From positions 186,001 to 250,000 of the forward strand of contig NZ_JAPWKB010000013.1 in assembly GCF_028283785.1 (NCBI RefSeq): 64,000 nt of DNA, given 5' to 3'. This DNA comes from Paraburkholderia sp. GTDB lineage: Bacteria; Pseudomonadota; Gammaproteobacteria; Burkholderiales; Burkholderiaceae. This document shows positions 37,778 to 49,840 of the stretch, one piece after another. The position numbers were made by a program, and so were the translations under genes. Position 1 is the first letter of the stretch. Every line of letters begins with the position of its first letter. The notes beneath the pieces are model-generated. The model did no database searches, was not told the DNA's origin, and saw nothing but the letters and a program-made list of their open reading frames with translations.

Positions 37778-38102
37778 CGAATCCCCCAGCGGCCCTCTCA
37801 AACCTCTCGACCCCTCCGTCTTTCCTTCCTGCCGACACGATCACTCGCGCCATGGAAATCAGTGTATTTCGCTTGTCACCGGTTCAATCGGGCGAAGAAA
37901 GCACCGCTAACGTCCCAATTCGATCTTTTGCACAGCATCGCTCTCATCCCCCCAACCCCAAAAACACCGAAAAACCTCCGCGCGAGCGGACAGGCATACC
38001 TCTTGCGAACCCTTACGTGTAGCACTCACCTGCGGGCACGCGCGGCGTCCAACGATTTCGTCTGACGACGGCGCCGTTCCCGCTCAACGACGGAGAATTT
38101 GC

Positions 38103-38366
38103 ATGGACACGAACAAGGCAGAAGGCGTCGCGAAGGAAGCGGTAGGCAAGGTCGAAAACGCAGTCGGCGGATTGCTCGGAGACACGCAAACGCAGATTTC
38201 AGGCAAGGCACGCGAGTTGACCGGATCCGCGCAGCAGCTTTATGCGGACGCCGCCACCGCACTGCGCGACGCAGCGGTACGCAGCCCGATCACGACTGTA
38301 GCCGTGGCCGCGCTGACCGGCTTCGTGGTCGGCGCATTGTGGCGCGGCGGTCCGGATCGCGACTGA
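38103..38366 (+). CDS. CsbD/DUF883 (YqjD-like) membrane-anchored stress protein
   Basis: MDTNKAEGVAKEAVGKVENAVGGLLGDTQTQISGKARELTGSAQQLYAD plus C-terminal TM VAALTGFVVGALW. Confidence 0.8.
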   Translation: MDTNKAEGVAKEAVGKVENAVGGLLGDTQTQISGKARELTGSAQQLYADAATALRDAAVRSPITTVAVAALTGFVVGALWRGGPDRD

Positions 38367-38752
38367 ACGGTACGCGCACGGAACACGCACTGAAAGCGCA
38401 TTGAATGCGAGCAATGCGGCCGGACGTGTAACCCCGGCGTCGTGGATTTGCGCATGCGATCCATGACGCCGCGATCACCGGGCGCATACCGCGGCGTCGG
38501 AAAAGTACGTAAAAACATCCTTCGCACGCGAAGGAATCCCAGCATCGATCGATCGCGCAGACGTCGAATCGATCCAGAAAGCCAGCAGAAAAACGCCAGC
38601 GAACCCGCATCGCCAGCCAAAGCAGCATACGTAACACCATTCGTATTAACGCATTACGTATCAAGCACCTAAAGCACCCAAAGCCCGAGCCGCGAGCTTT
38701 CGCGCTCACCCGTTTATCGCCGGATTGCCGGATTGCCGGATGGAGCTACAAG

Positions 38753-39127
38753 ATGTCGATTCGTTCGAAGATCACGCAATGGCGAAACGTGGGCCGCTTC
38801 GTCAGCCGACGGGTTCCCGATTACGGCGAGCTGCTCGCGATCGAGCTTGCCGAAGCCAAGACACTCGTCGTTCGCGAACTGATCGCGTTGATGACGCTGG
38901 TGGTCGGCGCGCTGTTCACGCTGTCGTTCGTCTGTGTCGCGGTGATCATCACGACGGTTGGCACGCCGTACTTTCGTATCGCCGCATGGGCGATCGCCGG
39001 TGTGTGGCTGGTGGTATCGCTGCTGGCGTTCGTGCTGGTGCGCGCGCAGCGTCCCGTACAACCGTTCAGGATTTTGCAGGCTGAGCTCAACGAAGATCTG
39101 AAAACCGTTAAAGAGGCGCTGAAATGA
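38753..39127 (+). CDS. Phage-holin-family/YqjE-like membrane protein
   Basis: Two TM segments; GELLAIELAEAKTLVVRELIALMTLVVGALFTLSFVCVAVIITTVGTPYF. Confidence 0.75.
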   Translation: MSIRSKITQWRNVGRFVSRRVPDYGELLAIELAEAKTLVVRELIALMTLVVGALFTLSFVCVAVIITTVGTPYFRIAAWAIAGVWLVVSLLAFVLVRAQRPVQPFRILQAELNEDLKTVKEALK

Positions 39128-39480
39128 AACATCGTCATTCAGATTACGCACGCGACGAAGCGCTGGTGCTCGCGCGGATGAGCGCAAGCCGCAGCGAACT
39201 GGTCGGAATCGCTTATGAAGCGTCTGCCGCGAACAACGCGCGCCGCACGCTCCCGGTCACGCCCGTCACACGCATGCCGTCCACCGCAGTCGTGTCGCTC
39301 GACTCGTTGCAGAACGTCCCCGCACCGACGCTGATCGCGGCCGCTCTCGCGACGCTCGCGGTGTTACGTCAGCGTCGGCTGGTGATGAAAATGATCCGCT
39401 TCGGTGTGCGGTGGTGGATCACGCAAACGATGCGCGATATCGCGTCCGCACGCACGCCGCGCCTGCCGTCGCCCAGGTGA
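39124..39480 (+). CDS. Hypothetical YqjK-like protein
   Basis: ATGA overlap with the preceding gene; short, basic, one hydrophobic segment. Confidence 0.6.
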   Translation: MKHRHSDYARDEALVLARMSASRSELVGIAYEASAANNARRTLPVTPVTRMPSTAVVSLDSLQNVPAPTLIAAALATLAVLRQRRLVMKMIRFGVRWWITQTMRDIASARTPRLPSPR

Positions 39481-39483
39481 GCG

Positions 39484-39516
39484 GCCAGGGTATGGCGTTA
39501 CGCGCCATACCCTGGC
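39484..39516. terminator. Perfect 14-bp stem hairpin between convergent genes
   Basis: GCCAGGGTATGGCG-ttacg-CGCCATACCCTGGC. Confidence 0.65.
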
Positions 39517-39566
39517 GCGGACGGGAACGGAGCAGACTCAAAGTCATTCCGGCGTGACCCGGAAAA

Positions 39567-40667
39567 TCATTTGCACAACAGCAGCAAACGCTCCTGATCG
39601 GTACAACTGCTGCGTACCTGCGTTTTCTGCGACGCCTGTTGCGGTGTTGCGCTTGCGGCAGCCGTTCGCGTCGCGGCGCATGTCCGCAGACGTTTTTCAA
39701 CGGGGCCGTAATATTTCCAGCCTTTGCCAAGGCCCGGCAATTCAAGTTTCACCTGTTTCCACTTCGGATGACCGTGTTCCTGGAGCGCGTCGAAATTCGT
39801 GCAAAGCGAATCGGCGAAACGGTTCAGATTGACGACGGTGTCGCGCAAACCATAGTCGTACGTGACGAGAAACGCCTTCACGGTCCACGTCGGCACGTCT
39901 TCTTTCAGCCAGTTCGGATAGCTGCTCGCGCGCAATGTCGCCGGAAAATAGGTCTGTTTTGCGCGCGCGGTTTCGGGCGCATTCGGATCGACCCGCAGCA
40001 CACGAATCTGCTGCAACAGGTCCGGGTTCATGTCGGTGAACAGCTTGGCCGGTTGTCCCGCGACGATGATCGCGACATCGATCTTTTTGACGATCAGTGC
40101 GGCGAGCGCATCCTCGTTGCTCAGATGCTGCGCGTTCTGTTCGGGGATCGGTGTGCCGAACATCAGCCGGTACAAGGTCGTCGCGGACTGCGCCGTGCCG
40201 CTGCCGATCAGGCCGACGCTGATGACCTTGTCCTTGATCTCGTTGATCGACTTGAGCGGCGAATCGGCGCGCACCACGAAGTGAATTTCCTCGTCGTAGA
40301 GCGGCATGATCAGGCGCAACGGACGGATCGCCGTGCCCGCGTCGGCGTTGCCGTTATTGGCCATATCCACGTATGCCTGGTAGACGTCCGATTGCACCAG
40401 CGCGAGCTTCACGCCGGGTTCGAAACGCATCCGTTGCACGTTCTCGGCGGAGCCTTTCGACGGCATCACTTCGAGGTCGATGCCGGCGGGCCCCGCGACG
40501 TACTTCGACAGGTCCGCGCCGATCTGGATATACGTGCCGCGTTCGGGTCCGGTCACGATCTTGTAGTGCGCGGCGGGCGAGGGCGCGGGTGTCGGCGCGG
40601 CATGGGCGACCGACATCGCGACGGTCAGGGTCAGCGCCAGCCACCTTGCCAGAGTTGTTGTCAGCAT
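39567..40667 (-). CDS. TAXI-family TRAP transporter solute-binding protein
   Basis: Signal peptide at MLTTTLARWLALTLTVAMSVAHA; YKIVTGPERGTYIQIGADLSKYVAGPAGIDLEVMPSKGSAENVQRM; start taken inside the longer ORF. Confidence 0.8.
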   Translation of the reverse strand: MLTTTLARWLALTLTVAMSVAHAAPTPAPSPAAHYKIVTGPERGTYIQIGADLSKYVAGPAGIDLEVMPSKGSAENVQRMRFEPGVKLALVQSDVYQAYVDMANNGNADAGTAIRPLRLIMPLYDEEIHFVVRADSPLKSINEIKDKVISVGLIGSGTAQSATTLYRLMFGTPIPEQNAQHLSNEDALAALIVKKIDVAIIVAGQPAKLFTDMNPDLLQQIRVLRVDPNAPETARAKQTYFPATLRASSYPNWLKEDVPTWTVKAFLVTYDYGLRDTVVNLNRFADSLCTNFDALQEHGHPKWKQVKLELPGLGKGWKYYGPVEKRLRTCAATRTAAASATPQQASQKTQVRSSCTDQERLLLLCK

Positions 40668-40797
40668 GTGTGCACCTTGTTGGTCTGATTGATCGGCCTT
40701 CGCGCGACGCGCGAAGCGACGGTGAAGCGGTGCTGCGAAATCGTAGGTGCGGCGGTCGATGCTGCAATCGCGTCGATGGCCACACATTCCCCGCACG

Positions 40798-42243
40798 CTA
40801 CGGCGCGGCGCCGGTCTTTGCCGCGCCCGGCGCGCTCGCGGGCAAGCGCTTCCAGCCGTTCTCGAGAATCGCGCGCTCCTGCGCATCGACGCTGTTCGCT
40901 GCGGGCGGACGCGCCGTCTGATTCGCGGCCGTGCTGAGCGCGGGTGCGGGCGTCGGTGTCGGCGGTGTCGGTGCTGGAGCGGTTGTCGTGGGCGCGGTCG
41001 CGGCGGCTTTGGTGTTGGGGCTGGCGTTGACGTTGGCCGTTGCGCCCGTTGCGGCTTGCGATGGCGTCGTGCCGGCCGGCTTCGTCGCCAACGGCAACCA
41101 GCCAGCTTGCAGAATCGCGCTTTCCAGAAGGGACTTTGCGTCGGCGTTGCCGGTGTCGAGCGTGAGAACGGTGCTGGCGTTCTGTCGCACGCAACTCCAG
41201 ACACGCTCTTTCGCGCACAGTTTCGCGGACTGCAATGGGATATCCCGACGCTGCTGCAACGGCCGCAAATTACGCTGGATCATTTGCGCATCCGCGTTGT
41301 CCGGCTGCATCGCGAACGCGGCATTCAACGCGGCTTGCGAACCGGTCAGATCGTTCGCGAGCATTTTCGTGCGCGCGGCCTGAAGACTGTCCGCGAGCGA
41401 GCGATAGTGCGGCGCGTTGGCGGCGGGTGTGGCGATCGCGGTGGAGGGCGCGGGCGCAATGGTGGGTGCTGTCGCGATCACGGGCGCGAGCGACGGCTTC
41501 GGTGCAGGCGCTGGCGTCGGCATTACCGCTGGCGGCGCGATCGACGCCAGCGTCGTGCTTTTGCTCGCGGGCGGAATGATCGGCGTGATGACGGGCGCGG
41601 CGGTCGGCGGCACGATGGGCGTCTTGCCGATGGGTTTGTTCGCGGCAAACGACGGCGCGATAGTGGGCACAATCGCAGGCGCAATCGCCGGTGCAACGGA
41701 CGGCGTGGCCGGACGCGCAAGCGGCGTCGCCGGTGCGGGTGTCGGCGCGGGCGCAAGCTGTGCGGTCGCGGTCGTGGTCGCCTTCGGGCCCGACGGTTCG
41801 ATCGTTCCTGCCGCGCTTTGCGCTGCCTCGTCGTCGTGTGTCGCCGTGGTTTTCGACGGCGCTTTTTCGCCGATCAGCACATGCGCGGCAAAACCGACGG
41901 CAATCACTGCGAGCAAGAGCACCATCACGCGGCTCAGCATCTTCGCGACGGGCCACGATGAAGGCGGATGCGCAAGCGGCGGAATCGGTGTGTCGGGCGA
42001 CGCGAGGGGCGGCAGTTCGCCTTCGTCGGTTGCCAGTTTGGCAGTCGCGAGATGCGGCGCCTTCAACGGCAGCCGGATACTTTTTGCGGGCTTCGCCGGC
42101 GGCACGAGACGCGTGTGCGGACCCGGCGCGAGCGGATGAATGGCGCCGCAATAAGGGCAGAATTCAACGTGCTGATACAGCGCCCCGCCGCACAGTTGGC
42201 ATGGCATGGGAAAGCTTTGGCCAGGATCAGTCTGCGCGGACAT
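40798..42243 (-). CDS. Zinc-ribbon membrane protein with long Pro/Ala/Thr linkers
   Basis: CQLCGGALYQHVEFCPYCGAIHP; TM MLSRVMVLLLAVIAVGFAAHVLIG; P/A/T-rich segments. Confidence 0.7.
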   Translation of the reverse strand: MSAQTDPGQSFPMPCQLCGGALYQHVEFCPYCGAIHPLAPGPHTRLVPPAKPAKSIRLPLKAPHLATAKLATDEGELPPLASPDTPIPPLAHPPSSWPVAKMLSRVMVLLLAVIAVGFAAHVLIGEKAPSKTTATHDDEAAQSAAGTIEPSGPKATTTATAQLAPAPTPAPATPLARPATPSVAPAIAPAIVPTIAPSFAANKPIGKTPIVPPTAAPVITPIIPPASKSTTLASIAPPAVMPTPAPAPKPSLAPVIATAPTIAPAPSTAIATPAANAPHYRSLADSLQAARTKMLANDLTGSQAALNAAFAMQPDNADAQMIQRNLRPLQQRRDIPLQSAKLCAKERVWSCVRQNASTVLTLDTGNADAKSLLESAILQAGWLPLATKPAGTTPSQAATGATANVNASPNTKAAATAPTTTAPAPTPPTPTPAPALSTAANQTARPPAANSVDAQERAILENGWKRLPASAPGAAKTGAAP

Positions 42244-42632
42244 GCGGTGAACCTATCGGTACTCAAGTCTTGCCATAACGGCATGCTCCGGCGCAATGAC
42301 GATGCGTCGCTCGACGGCATCGAGACTCATGCACTGGAGAGTGGCATTACGCGCTCTGGATTATGCGGGGCGCGCTACTCCCAAATATGTGAGCTTTCGG
42401 GTTCAACGTCAATCGACGTAGCCACCTACCTATGGTGCGTTACCGCACACAACGAAGGCACTCCTGGCATGACGAAACATTTTTTATATGAACACTACGC
42501 GAAATGAGAATTTACGCGGACGTAGCCGGTAAAAATGAACGATGATGGTTGCGCAAAATGCGAAGCGGCGACGCATCGAATGCGTGCCATGTGCACGATT
42601 CGAGTGCGTCGCCGCAACAGGCGAGCCGACGA

Positions 42633-44964
<2,332 letters not shown>

Positions 44965-44977
44965 CGGCCGTATCGTC

Positions 44978-45697
44978 TTACTCGCCGCGCGATTTACGCC
45001 ACGCGTCGTACGCGGCGCGTGTCTCGTCGTTCGGCGGATAGGTGCCGGGCAAGGCCGCGCCCGCCCGAATCCGCTCGGTCAGAAACCCCTCCAGGTGCTC
45101 CTGTTGCGCGGACGCTTGCGCGATCTCCGCCGCCATTTCATGCGGAATCACCACGACGCCATCGGTATCGCCGACGATCACGTCGCCGGGAAACACCGCC
45201 ACGCCGCCGCATCCGATCGGCACATCGATATCCACCGCGTGATGGCGCAGCAGATTCGGCGGCGCGCTCGCGCCCGCGCAAAACACCGGCAGGCCCAGCG
45301 CCGCGATCGTCGCGGCATCGCGCACGGGTCCGTCGGACACCATCCCCGCGACACCCCGCACTTGCAGACGTAAGGTCAGGATCGATCCGAACGACGCGCT
45401 ATTTCGCTCGCCCCGGCAATCCTGCACCAGCACATGTCCCGCCGGGATCGTCTCGACGCACTTGCGTTGCGCGTACTCCGGATTCGCGAACAGTTCGAGC
45501 ACGTCGAGATCTTCGCGCGACGGGATATTGCGCAGCGTGAACGCCGGTCCGACGAGATTCGGGCCGGTCTGCGCGACCAGCGGCGCGACGCCCTGCATAA
45601 AGGTATTGCGCAGACCGCGCTTGAATAGCTGCGTGGTGAGCGTGGCCGTGCTGACATGACGGAGGGTGTCGAGCGTCGCGGAATCGAGGGCTGGCAT
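44978..45697 (-). CDS. RraA-like/4-hydroxy-4-methyl-2-oxoglutarate aldolase family
   Basis: VGPAFTLRNIPSREDLDVLE; GHVLVQDCRGERNSASFGSILTLRLQVRGVAGMVSDGPVRDAATIAALGLPVF; GDVIVGDTDGVVVIP. Confidence 0.88.
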   Translation of the reverse strand: MPALDSATLDTLRHVSTATLTTQLFKRGLRNTFMQGVAPLVAQTGPNLVGPAFTLRNIPSREDLDVLELFANPEYAQRKCVETIPAGHVLVQDCRGERNSASFGSILTLRLQVRGVAGMVSDGPVRDAATIAALGLPVFCAGASAPPNLLRHHAVDIDVPIGCGGVAVFPGDVIVGDTDGVVVIPHEMAAEIAQASAQQEHLEGFLTERIRAGAALPGTYPPNDETRAAYDAWRKSRGE

Positions 45698-46172
45698 CGT
45701 CTTGACCGGTCTGGGTGGGCATTGCGTGCGCGGGCGCACCGTGGGACTGCGCGTTGCTGGTGGATGATAGCGCCGGCTTTTCGACGGCGGGATCGGTATT
45801 AGCGCGCAGCACTGCGCGGTCGGGCACGCGGTGTGCTGTCAGCGAATGGATTCACCAAAAAGAGGCCGACGCCGGTGTGCTGGACCCACGATCCGGACGT
45901 CGTTTTTCATGCGCGTGCCTTGCGGGCCAGGTAGAAGTCTGGAGACGGACGATACGAAGGGACGTTCAGGTGCGCGCCGCGTTGCAGCGATCCAGTTCGT
46001 CGGGATCGGATCGTTTTGGCAGCCGTCGCGCAAAAAATCGAGTCAAATCATGAGCGGCAACATGCAGCAAGATGTAACTAAGGTGGTCGGAACGGGCGCC
46101 GAGCGGCGAGAATTGCGGCAAATTGATGGCCGCGTCGAACGGCCCAACCTGATATATCAGCAGCAAAACACA

Positions 46173-46583
46173 ATGAACGAAGTGTTGAAACTCGATCACG
46201 CAACCATCGTCCTTGTCGAGGACGATCCGCTCAGCCGGGAATCGCTGACGCGCTTGCTTGAATCCGAAGGCGCCAATGTGGTCGCCGTGGCCGATGCGGA
46301 AGAGGGTGTCGAGGCGGCGATGCGCGTGTCGCCTGACGCCGTGGTCTGCGACCTCGAATTACCCGCGATGGACGGTTTTTACCTGATTCAGCGTATTCGC
46401 GATCACGAGATTCGCGGCGATCGTGCGCCGTCCGTGGCGGTTGCGCTGACCGGACATACCGACGACGCGTACCGATTGCGCAGCATCGGTGAAGGATTCC
46501 AGCATTTCATGACGAAACCCGCGCGCCCGGACGATCTGGTGACGCTGCTGCACGACGCCATCGAGGCTCGCGCAGCGGGTTGA
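46173..46583 (+). CDS. Single-domain response regulator
   Basis: TIVLVEDDPLSRESLTRLLESEGANVVAVADAEEGVEAAMRVSPDAVVCDLELPAMDGF; FMTKPARPDDLVTLL. Confidence 0.85.
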   Translation: MNEVLKLDHATIVLVEDDPLSRESLTRLLESEGANVVAVADAEEGVEAAMRVSPDAVVCDLELPAMDGFYLIQRIRDHEIRGDRAPSVAVALTGHTDDAYRLRSIGEGFQHFMTKPARPDDLVTLLHDAIEARAAG

Positions 46584-46626
46584 TCCGAGCGCCGACCGGA
46601 CGCGCGCGATGCCGCGCGTCCTGGCG

Positions 46627-47313
46627 TCAGCTGTTTGACGCGTGTTCGGCAGGCGTGGTGCCGTGCGTGCCGGCATGTGTCGCCGCTGTCGCTTGTCCGG
46701 CGGCTTTCGTGCTTTTCTGCGAACCCGACCGACCCGCGCCTTCGATCGATTCCGCTGCCTGACAGGCAGCGCACAACCCTTTCAGCTCGATGTTGTCGCC
46801 CGCGAGCCGATAACCCGCCAGTTCGATCTGTGCGACGAGTGCGTTGCGCAGGGTCGGCTCATGCAGTTCCGTCACGTTGCCGCATTGCTGGCACACCACC
46901 AGAATGCCGTGCTGACAATGCGTCAGGTCGTGACAGACCGCGAATGCGTTGATCGATTCGATCCGGTGGATCAATCCCGCCGACAACAGAAAATCCAGCG
47001 CGCGATACACCGTCGGTGGCGCGGAGCCGGGGTGGATCTGACGCATATCGTCGAGCAGCGAATACGCCTTGGTCGCACGACCCGAGGTCAGCAGCAGTTC
47101 AAGCACCTTGCGCCGGATCGGCGTGAGTTTCTCGCCGCGCTCGCGGCAATATTCATCGGCAAGCGTCAACGCGGCTTCGGGCGAAACCGGGTGCGCGTGA
47201 GCGTGCGTCTCCGCGTGAGCATGATCGTGCGAATGTGCGGCGGCCGCGTCCGGCGCGGGAGCGTTCGCGGCGTTGAGCGTGCTGGCGGCCGTAGCGGATT
47301 TTGCGTTCTTCAT
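46627..47313 (-). CDS. zur: Fur-family regulator, Zur-like, with His-rich N-terminal extension
   Basis: AAHSHDHAHAETHAHAHP; LTPIRRKVLELLLTSGRATKAYSLLDDMRQIHPGSAPPTVYRALDFLLSAGLIHRIESINAFAVCH; CQQCG and CAAC metal motifs. Confidence 0.88.
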   Translation of the reverse strand: MKNAKSATAASTLNAANAPAPDAAAAHSHDHAHAETHAHAHPVSPEAALTLADEYCRERGEKLTPIRRKVLELLLTSGRATKAYSLLDDMRQIHPGSAPPTVYRALDFLLSAGLIHRIESINAFAVCHDLTHCQHGILVVCQQCGNVTELHEPTLRNALVAQIELAGYRLAGDNIELKGLCAACQAAESIEGAGRSGSQKSTKAAGQATAATHAGTHGTTPAEHASNS

Positions 47314-47380
47314 GCGTCGATTATAGGGGCATCGTCCGATGGCGGCAGCGCCTCCGGTGCGCGGCCGCGTCGCGCCGATT

Positions 47381-48982
47381 TCAGCGCGGCGCGTCGGACG
47401 ATGCGCGCTGCGTCTGCAACGCGCATCGCATGTCCTCGATCACGTTCGACCAGTCGTTGCGCGCGGTCTGGCGGAACAGTCGCGCCGTCGGATACCACGG
47501 GCTGTCGCTGCGGCCGAGTTGCCAGCGCCAGTCGGGCGTGAACGGCAACGCGATCCAGACGGGTTTGCCGAGCGCGCCGCTCAGATGCGCGACCGAGGTA
47601 TCGACGCTGATAACCAGATCGAGCCCGTCGATCAGTGCCGCCGTGTCGTCGAAACCGGCGAGCCGCGCCGAGACATCGACCAGTTTGCGTTGCGCAACAA
47701 GCCGATCAAGCGTCGCGCGATCGTCGTCGCGCACGTCTTTTTGCAGCGACACGAAATCGGCGTCGGCATCGAAAATCGGCGCGAGCGTTGCCAGTGGAAT
47801 CGAGCGGTTACGATCGTTCAGATGCCCGGTACTGCCCGACCATACGATACCCACGCGCGGCCGTTTCGACGCACGATCCGGCACCGCATCGAATGCGGCG
47901 AACACATCGTTCCATTGCGCGCGTCTGGCGGCGTCCACGTGCAGATATGGCTTCGGCATCGCGAGATCCGCGTCGCGGGCTTTCAGCGCGAACGCGAGAC
48001 TAAGCGTCGGACAGTGATAGTCGAACGACGGCACCGGCTCGTGTTCTCCGATCACGCGGGTCGCGGCCGGATAGTCGCGCAGCAGCGGCAGCAACGCGTC
48101 CTGCACGCGCAGCACGACCTGCGCGCCCGCATCGCGCAACCGGTCGATGAAGCGCACGAATTGCAGCGTATCGCCGAGCCCCTGTTCGTGATGAACCAGC
48201 ACCGTTTTTCCAGCGACTGCTTGCGTGCCGTTCCATTGCGTGGCCGGATCGAAACCGAGTTCGACCGTACCGTCGCGCCAGCGCCATTCGTACTCGCGCC
48301 AGCCATGTTCGAACTGGCCGAGCAGCAGATTGGTCTGCGCGCGATTGGTGCGCGCGCCGGGGTCGTTCGTGTCGATCTGAACGGCTTTCTTGAACTGCTG
48401 AAGCGCGTCGTCGAAGCGATGCAGATCGCGCAGCGCGACGCCGAGGTTCACATGCGCGGCGACGAATTGCGGCTTGAGCGCGATGGCTTGCCGATACGCG
48501 GCGATTTCGTCGTCGTACCGGCCGAGCATGCCGAGCAGATTGCCTTTGTTGTAATGCGGTTCGGCGAGGCGCGGATGAAAGCGGATCAGCCGGTCGAAGT
48601 GTTCGAGCGCGCGATCGTGGTCGCCGAGTCGCACCAGCGACAGCGCGATACCCAGCAACGATTCCGCGTGGGCCGGGCTTTTCGCGAGCAGGCGTTCGAA
48701 ATGGCCGACGGCTTGCGCGTGATGATTTGCGTGCTGGCAGAGATGCGCGGCGAAGTGGAGTTGTTCCGTGCCTGGATTGGGCATGGCGTCGATCGCGCGG
48801 GTGATGAAGCGGGCGGCTTTTTCGGCGTCGCCCTGTTTTGCCGCGATGTAGCCGATGCCTTCGAGCGCTTCGGCGTGGTTCGGCTGAGTGGCCAGCAGCG
48901 ATTCGAGGAGTGCCGTGGCTTCGGCCAGTTCGCCCGCCTGAACGTGGCGGTGCGCGACTTGCAATGGATCGGGGAGGGTCAT
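47381..48982 (-). CDS. TPR-repeat protein with C-terminal glycosyltransferase-like (GT9/OGT-type) domain
   Basis: Repeated TPR units (AEALEGIGYIAAKQGDAEKAARFITRAI; AEPHYNKGNLLGMLGRYDDEIAAYRQAI); VGIVWSGSTGHLNDRNRSIPL, VISVDTSVAHLSGALGKPVWIAL. Confidence 0.85.
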   Translation of the reverse strand: MTLPDPLQVAHRHVQAGELAEATALLESLLATQPNHAEALEGIGYIAAKQGDAEKAARFITRAIDAMPNPGTEQLHFAAHLCQHANHHAQAVGHFERLLAKSPAHAESLLGIALSLVRLGDHDRALEHFDRLIRFHPRLAEPHYNKGNLLGMLGRYDDEIAAYRQAIALKPQFVAAHVNLGVALRDLHRFDDALQQFKKAVQIDTNDPGARTNRAQTNLLLGQFEHGWREYEWRWRDGTVELGFDPATQWNGTQAVAGKTVLVHHEQGLGDTLQFVRFIDRLRDAGAQVVLRVQDALLPLLRDYPAATRVIGEHEPVPSFDYHCPTLSLAFALKARDADLAMPKPYLHVDAARRAQWNDVFAAFDAVPDRASKRPRVGIVWSGSTGHLNDRNRSIPLATLAPIFDADADFVSLQKDVRDDDRATLDRLVAQRKLVDVSARLAGFDDTAALIDGLDLVISVDTSVAHLSGALGKPVWIALPFTPDWRWQLGRSDSPWYPTARLFRQTARNDWSNVIEDMRCALQTQRASSDAPR

Positions 48983-49117
48983 CGGGTTGGCGGTTGACGT
49001 GGCTTTCGCTTCCGTCCTGCGGTTGCTGTTGCCGTATTTTGCCTGTGGTCACGCGGGTTGGGTCGATTGGCCGGAGACCGACGACAACCCGCGGACGCTC
49101 GCCGCCGCGTCAAACGC

Positions 49118-49543
49118 TCAGAATTCCACCAGCGCGAAATCCTCTTTGCCCACATCGCACAGCGGGCAGCGCCAGTCGGCCGGCACATCGGCCCATCGCG
49201 TCCCGGCGGGAATGCCCTCGTCGGGCAGACCGGCCGCTTCGTCGTAGACCCAGCCGCAGATCACGCACACCCATTGCTTGAAGTCGTCATTCGCGACGAC
49301 GGCGGCGGCTTCGACTTCGACCGTTGCTGCGTCGGCGCGGCTGCTTGCGTCGCTTGCCACGCCGCGTTCGTCGAGCCCAAATACCACCGGCGCGGCCGTT
49401 CCGCCCGCCAGTTTCGTCTGCAACGTCTGCAACAGCGCCTGCGCTTCATCTATCGTCAGATCGATCCAGTACGGATCGCCGGCCCCGTCGTTCAGTCGTT
49501 CGGGTGAAAACTGGATTTCTACGGCTACGCCCTTTTTGTACAT
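49118..49543 (-). CDS. Rubredoxin-domain protein with N-terminal extension
   Basis: WVCVICGWVYDEAAGLPDEGIPAGTRWADVPADWRCPLCDVGKEDFALVEF; start chosen at MYKKGV. Confidence 0.85.
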   Translation of the reverse strand: MYKKGVAVEIQFSPERLNDGAGDPYWIDLTIDEAQALLQTLQTKLAGGTAAPVVFGLDERGVASDASSRADAATVEVEAAAVVANDDFKQWVCVICGWVYDEAAGLPDEGIPAGTRWADVPADWRCPLCDVGKEDFALVEF

Positions 49544-49631
49544 GGCAAATGCAAATATCGATGAGCCGGCGCGCGGCCGACGGTGATGCGTCAATGTTGC
49601 GCAAACATTGCGGGCGACGCCCGCACAAGAC

Positions 49632-49763
49632 TTAAAGCACCAGTTGCAACACGATGCTGGCCAGCAATCCGCTGCCGCCGATGATGGCGAGCAACTGGAT
49701 CAGCGTGAGCGGTTTGCGGGTTTTCGGGCTGGCGTGGGGGACGGTGGTTCGGGTTGCGGTCAC
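49632..49763 (-). CDS. Possible 43-aa single-TM protein (GTG start)
   Basis: VTATRTTVPHASPKTRKPLTLIQLLAIIGGSGLLASIVLQLVL*; absent from ORF track as no ATG; no strong RBS. Confidence 0.4.
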   Translation of the reverse strand: MTATRTTVPHASPKTRKPLTLIQLLAIIGGSGLLASIVLQLVL

Positions 49764-49840
49764 GATAATTCTGGAAAAAGAGATTGGTTAAAACGCGCGA
49801 AAGGATAAACGAAATGCCGCGCACGCGGCATTTTCTCCGG

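Noticed and set aside
37657-38022. 121-aa ORF spanning the minisatellite
   Set aside because: Open reading is a by-product of a stop-free 13-bp repeat; no RBS or homology signal.
39567-41204. 545-aa version of the TAXI SBP
   Set aside because: N-terminal half is Arg/Pro-rich and overlaps the zinc-ribbon gene in another frame; signal peptide starts at 40667.
40747-41961. 404-aa plus-strand Arg/Gly-rich ORF
   Set aside because: Complement of the P/A/T-rich zinc-ribbon gene; low-complexity artefact.
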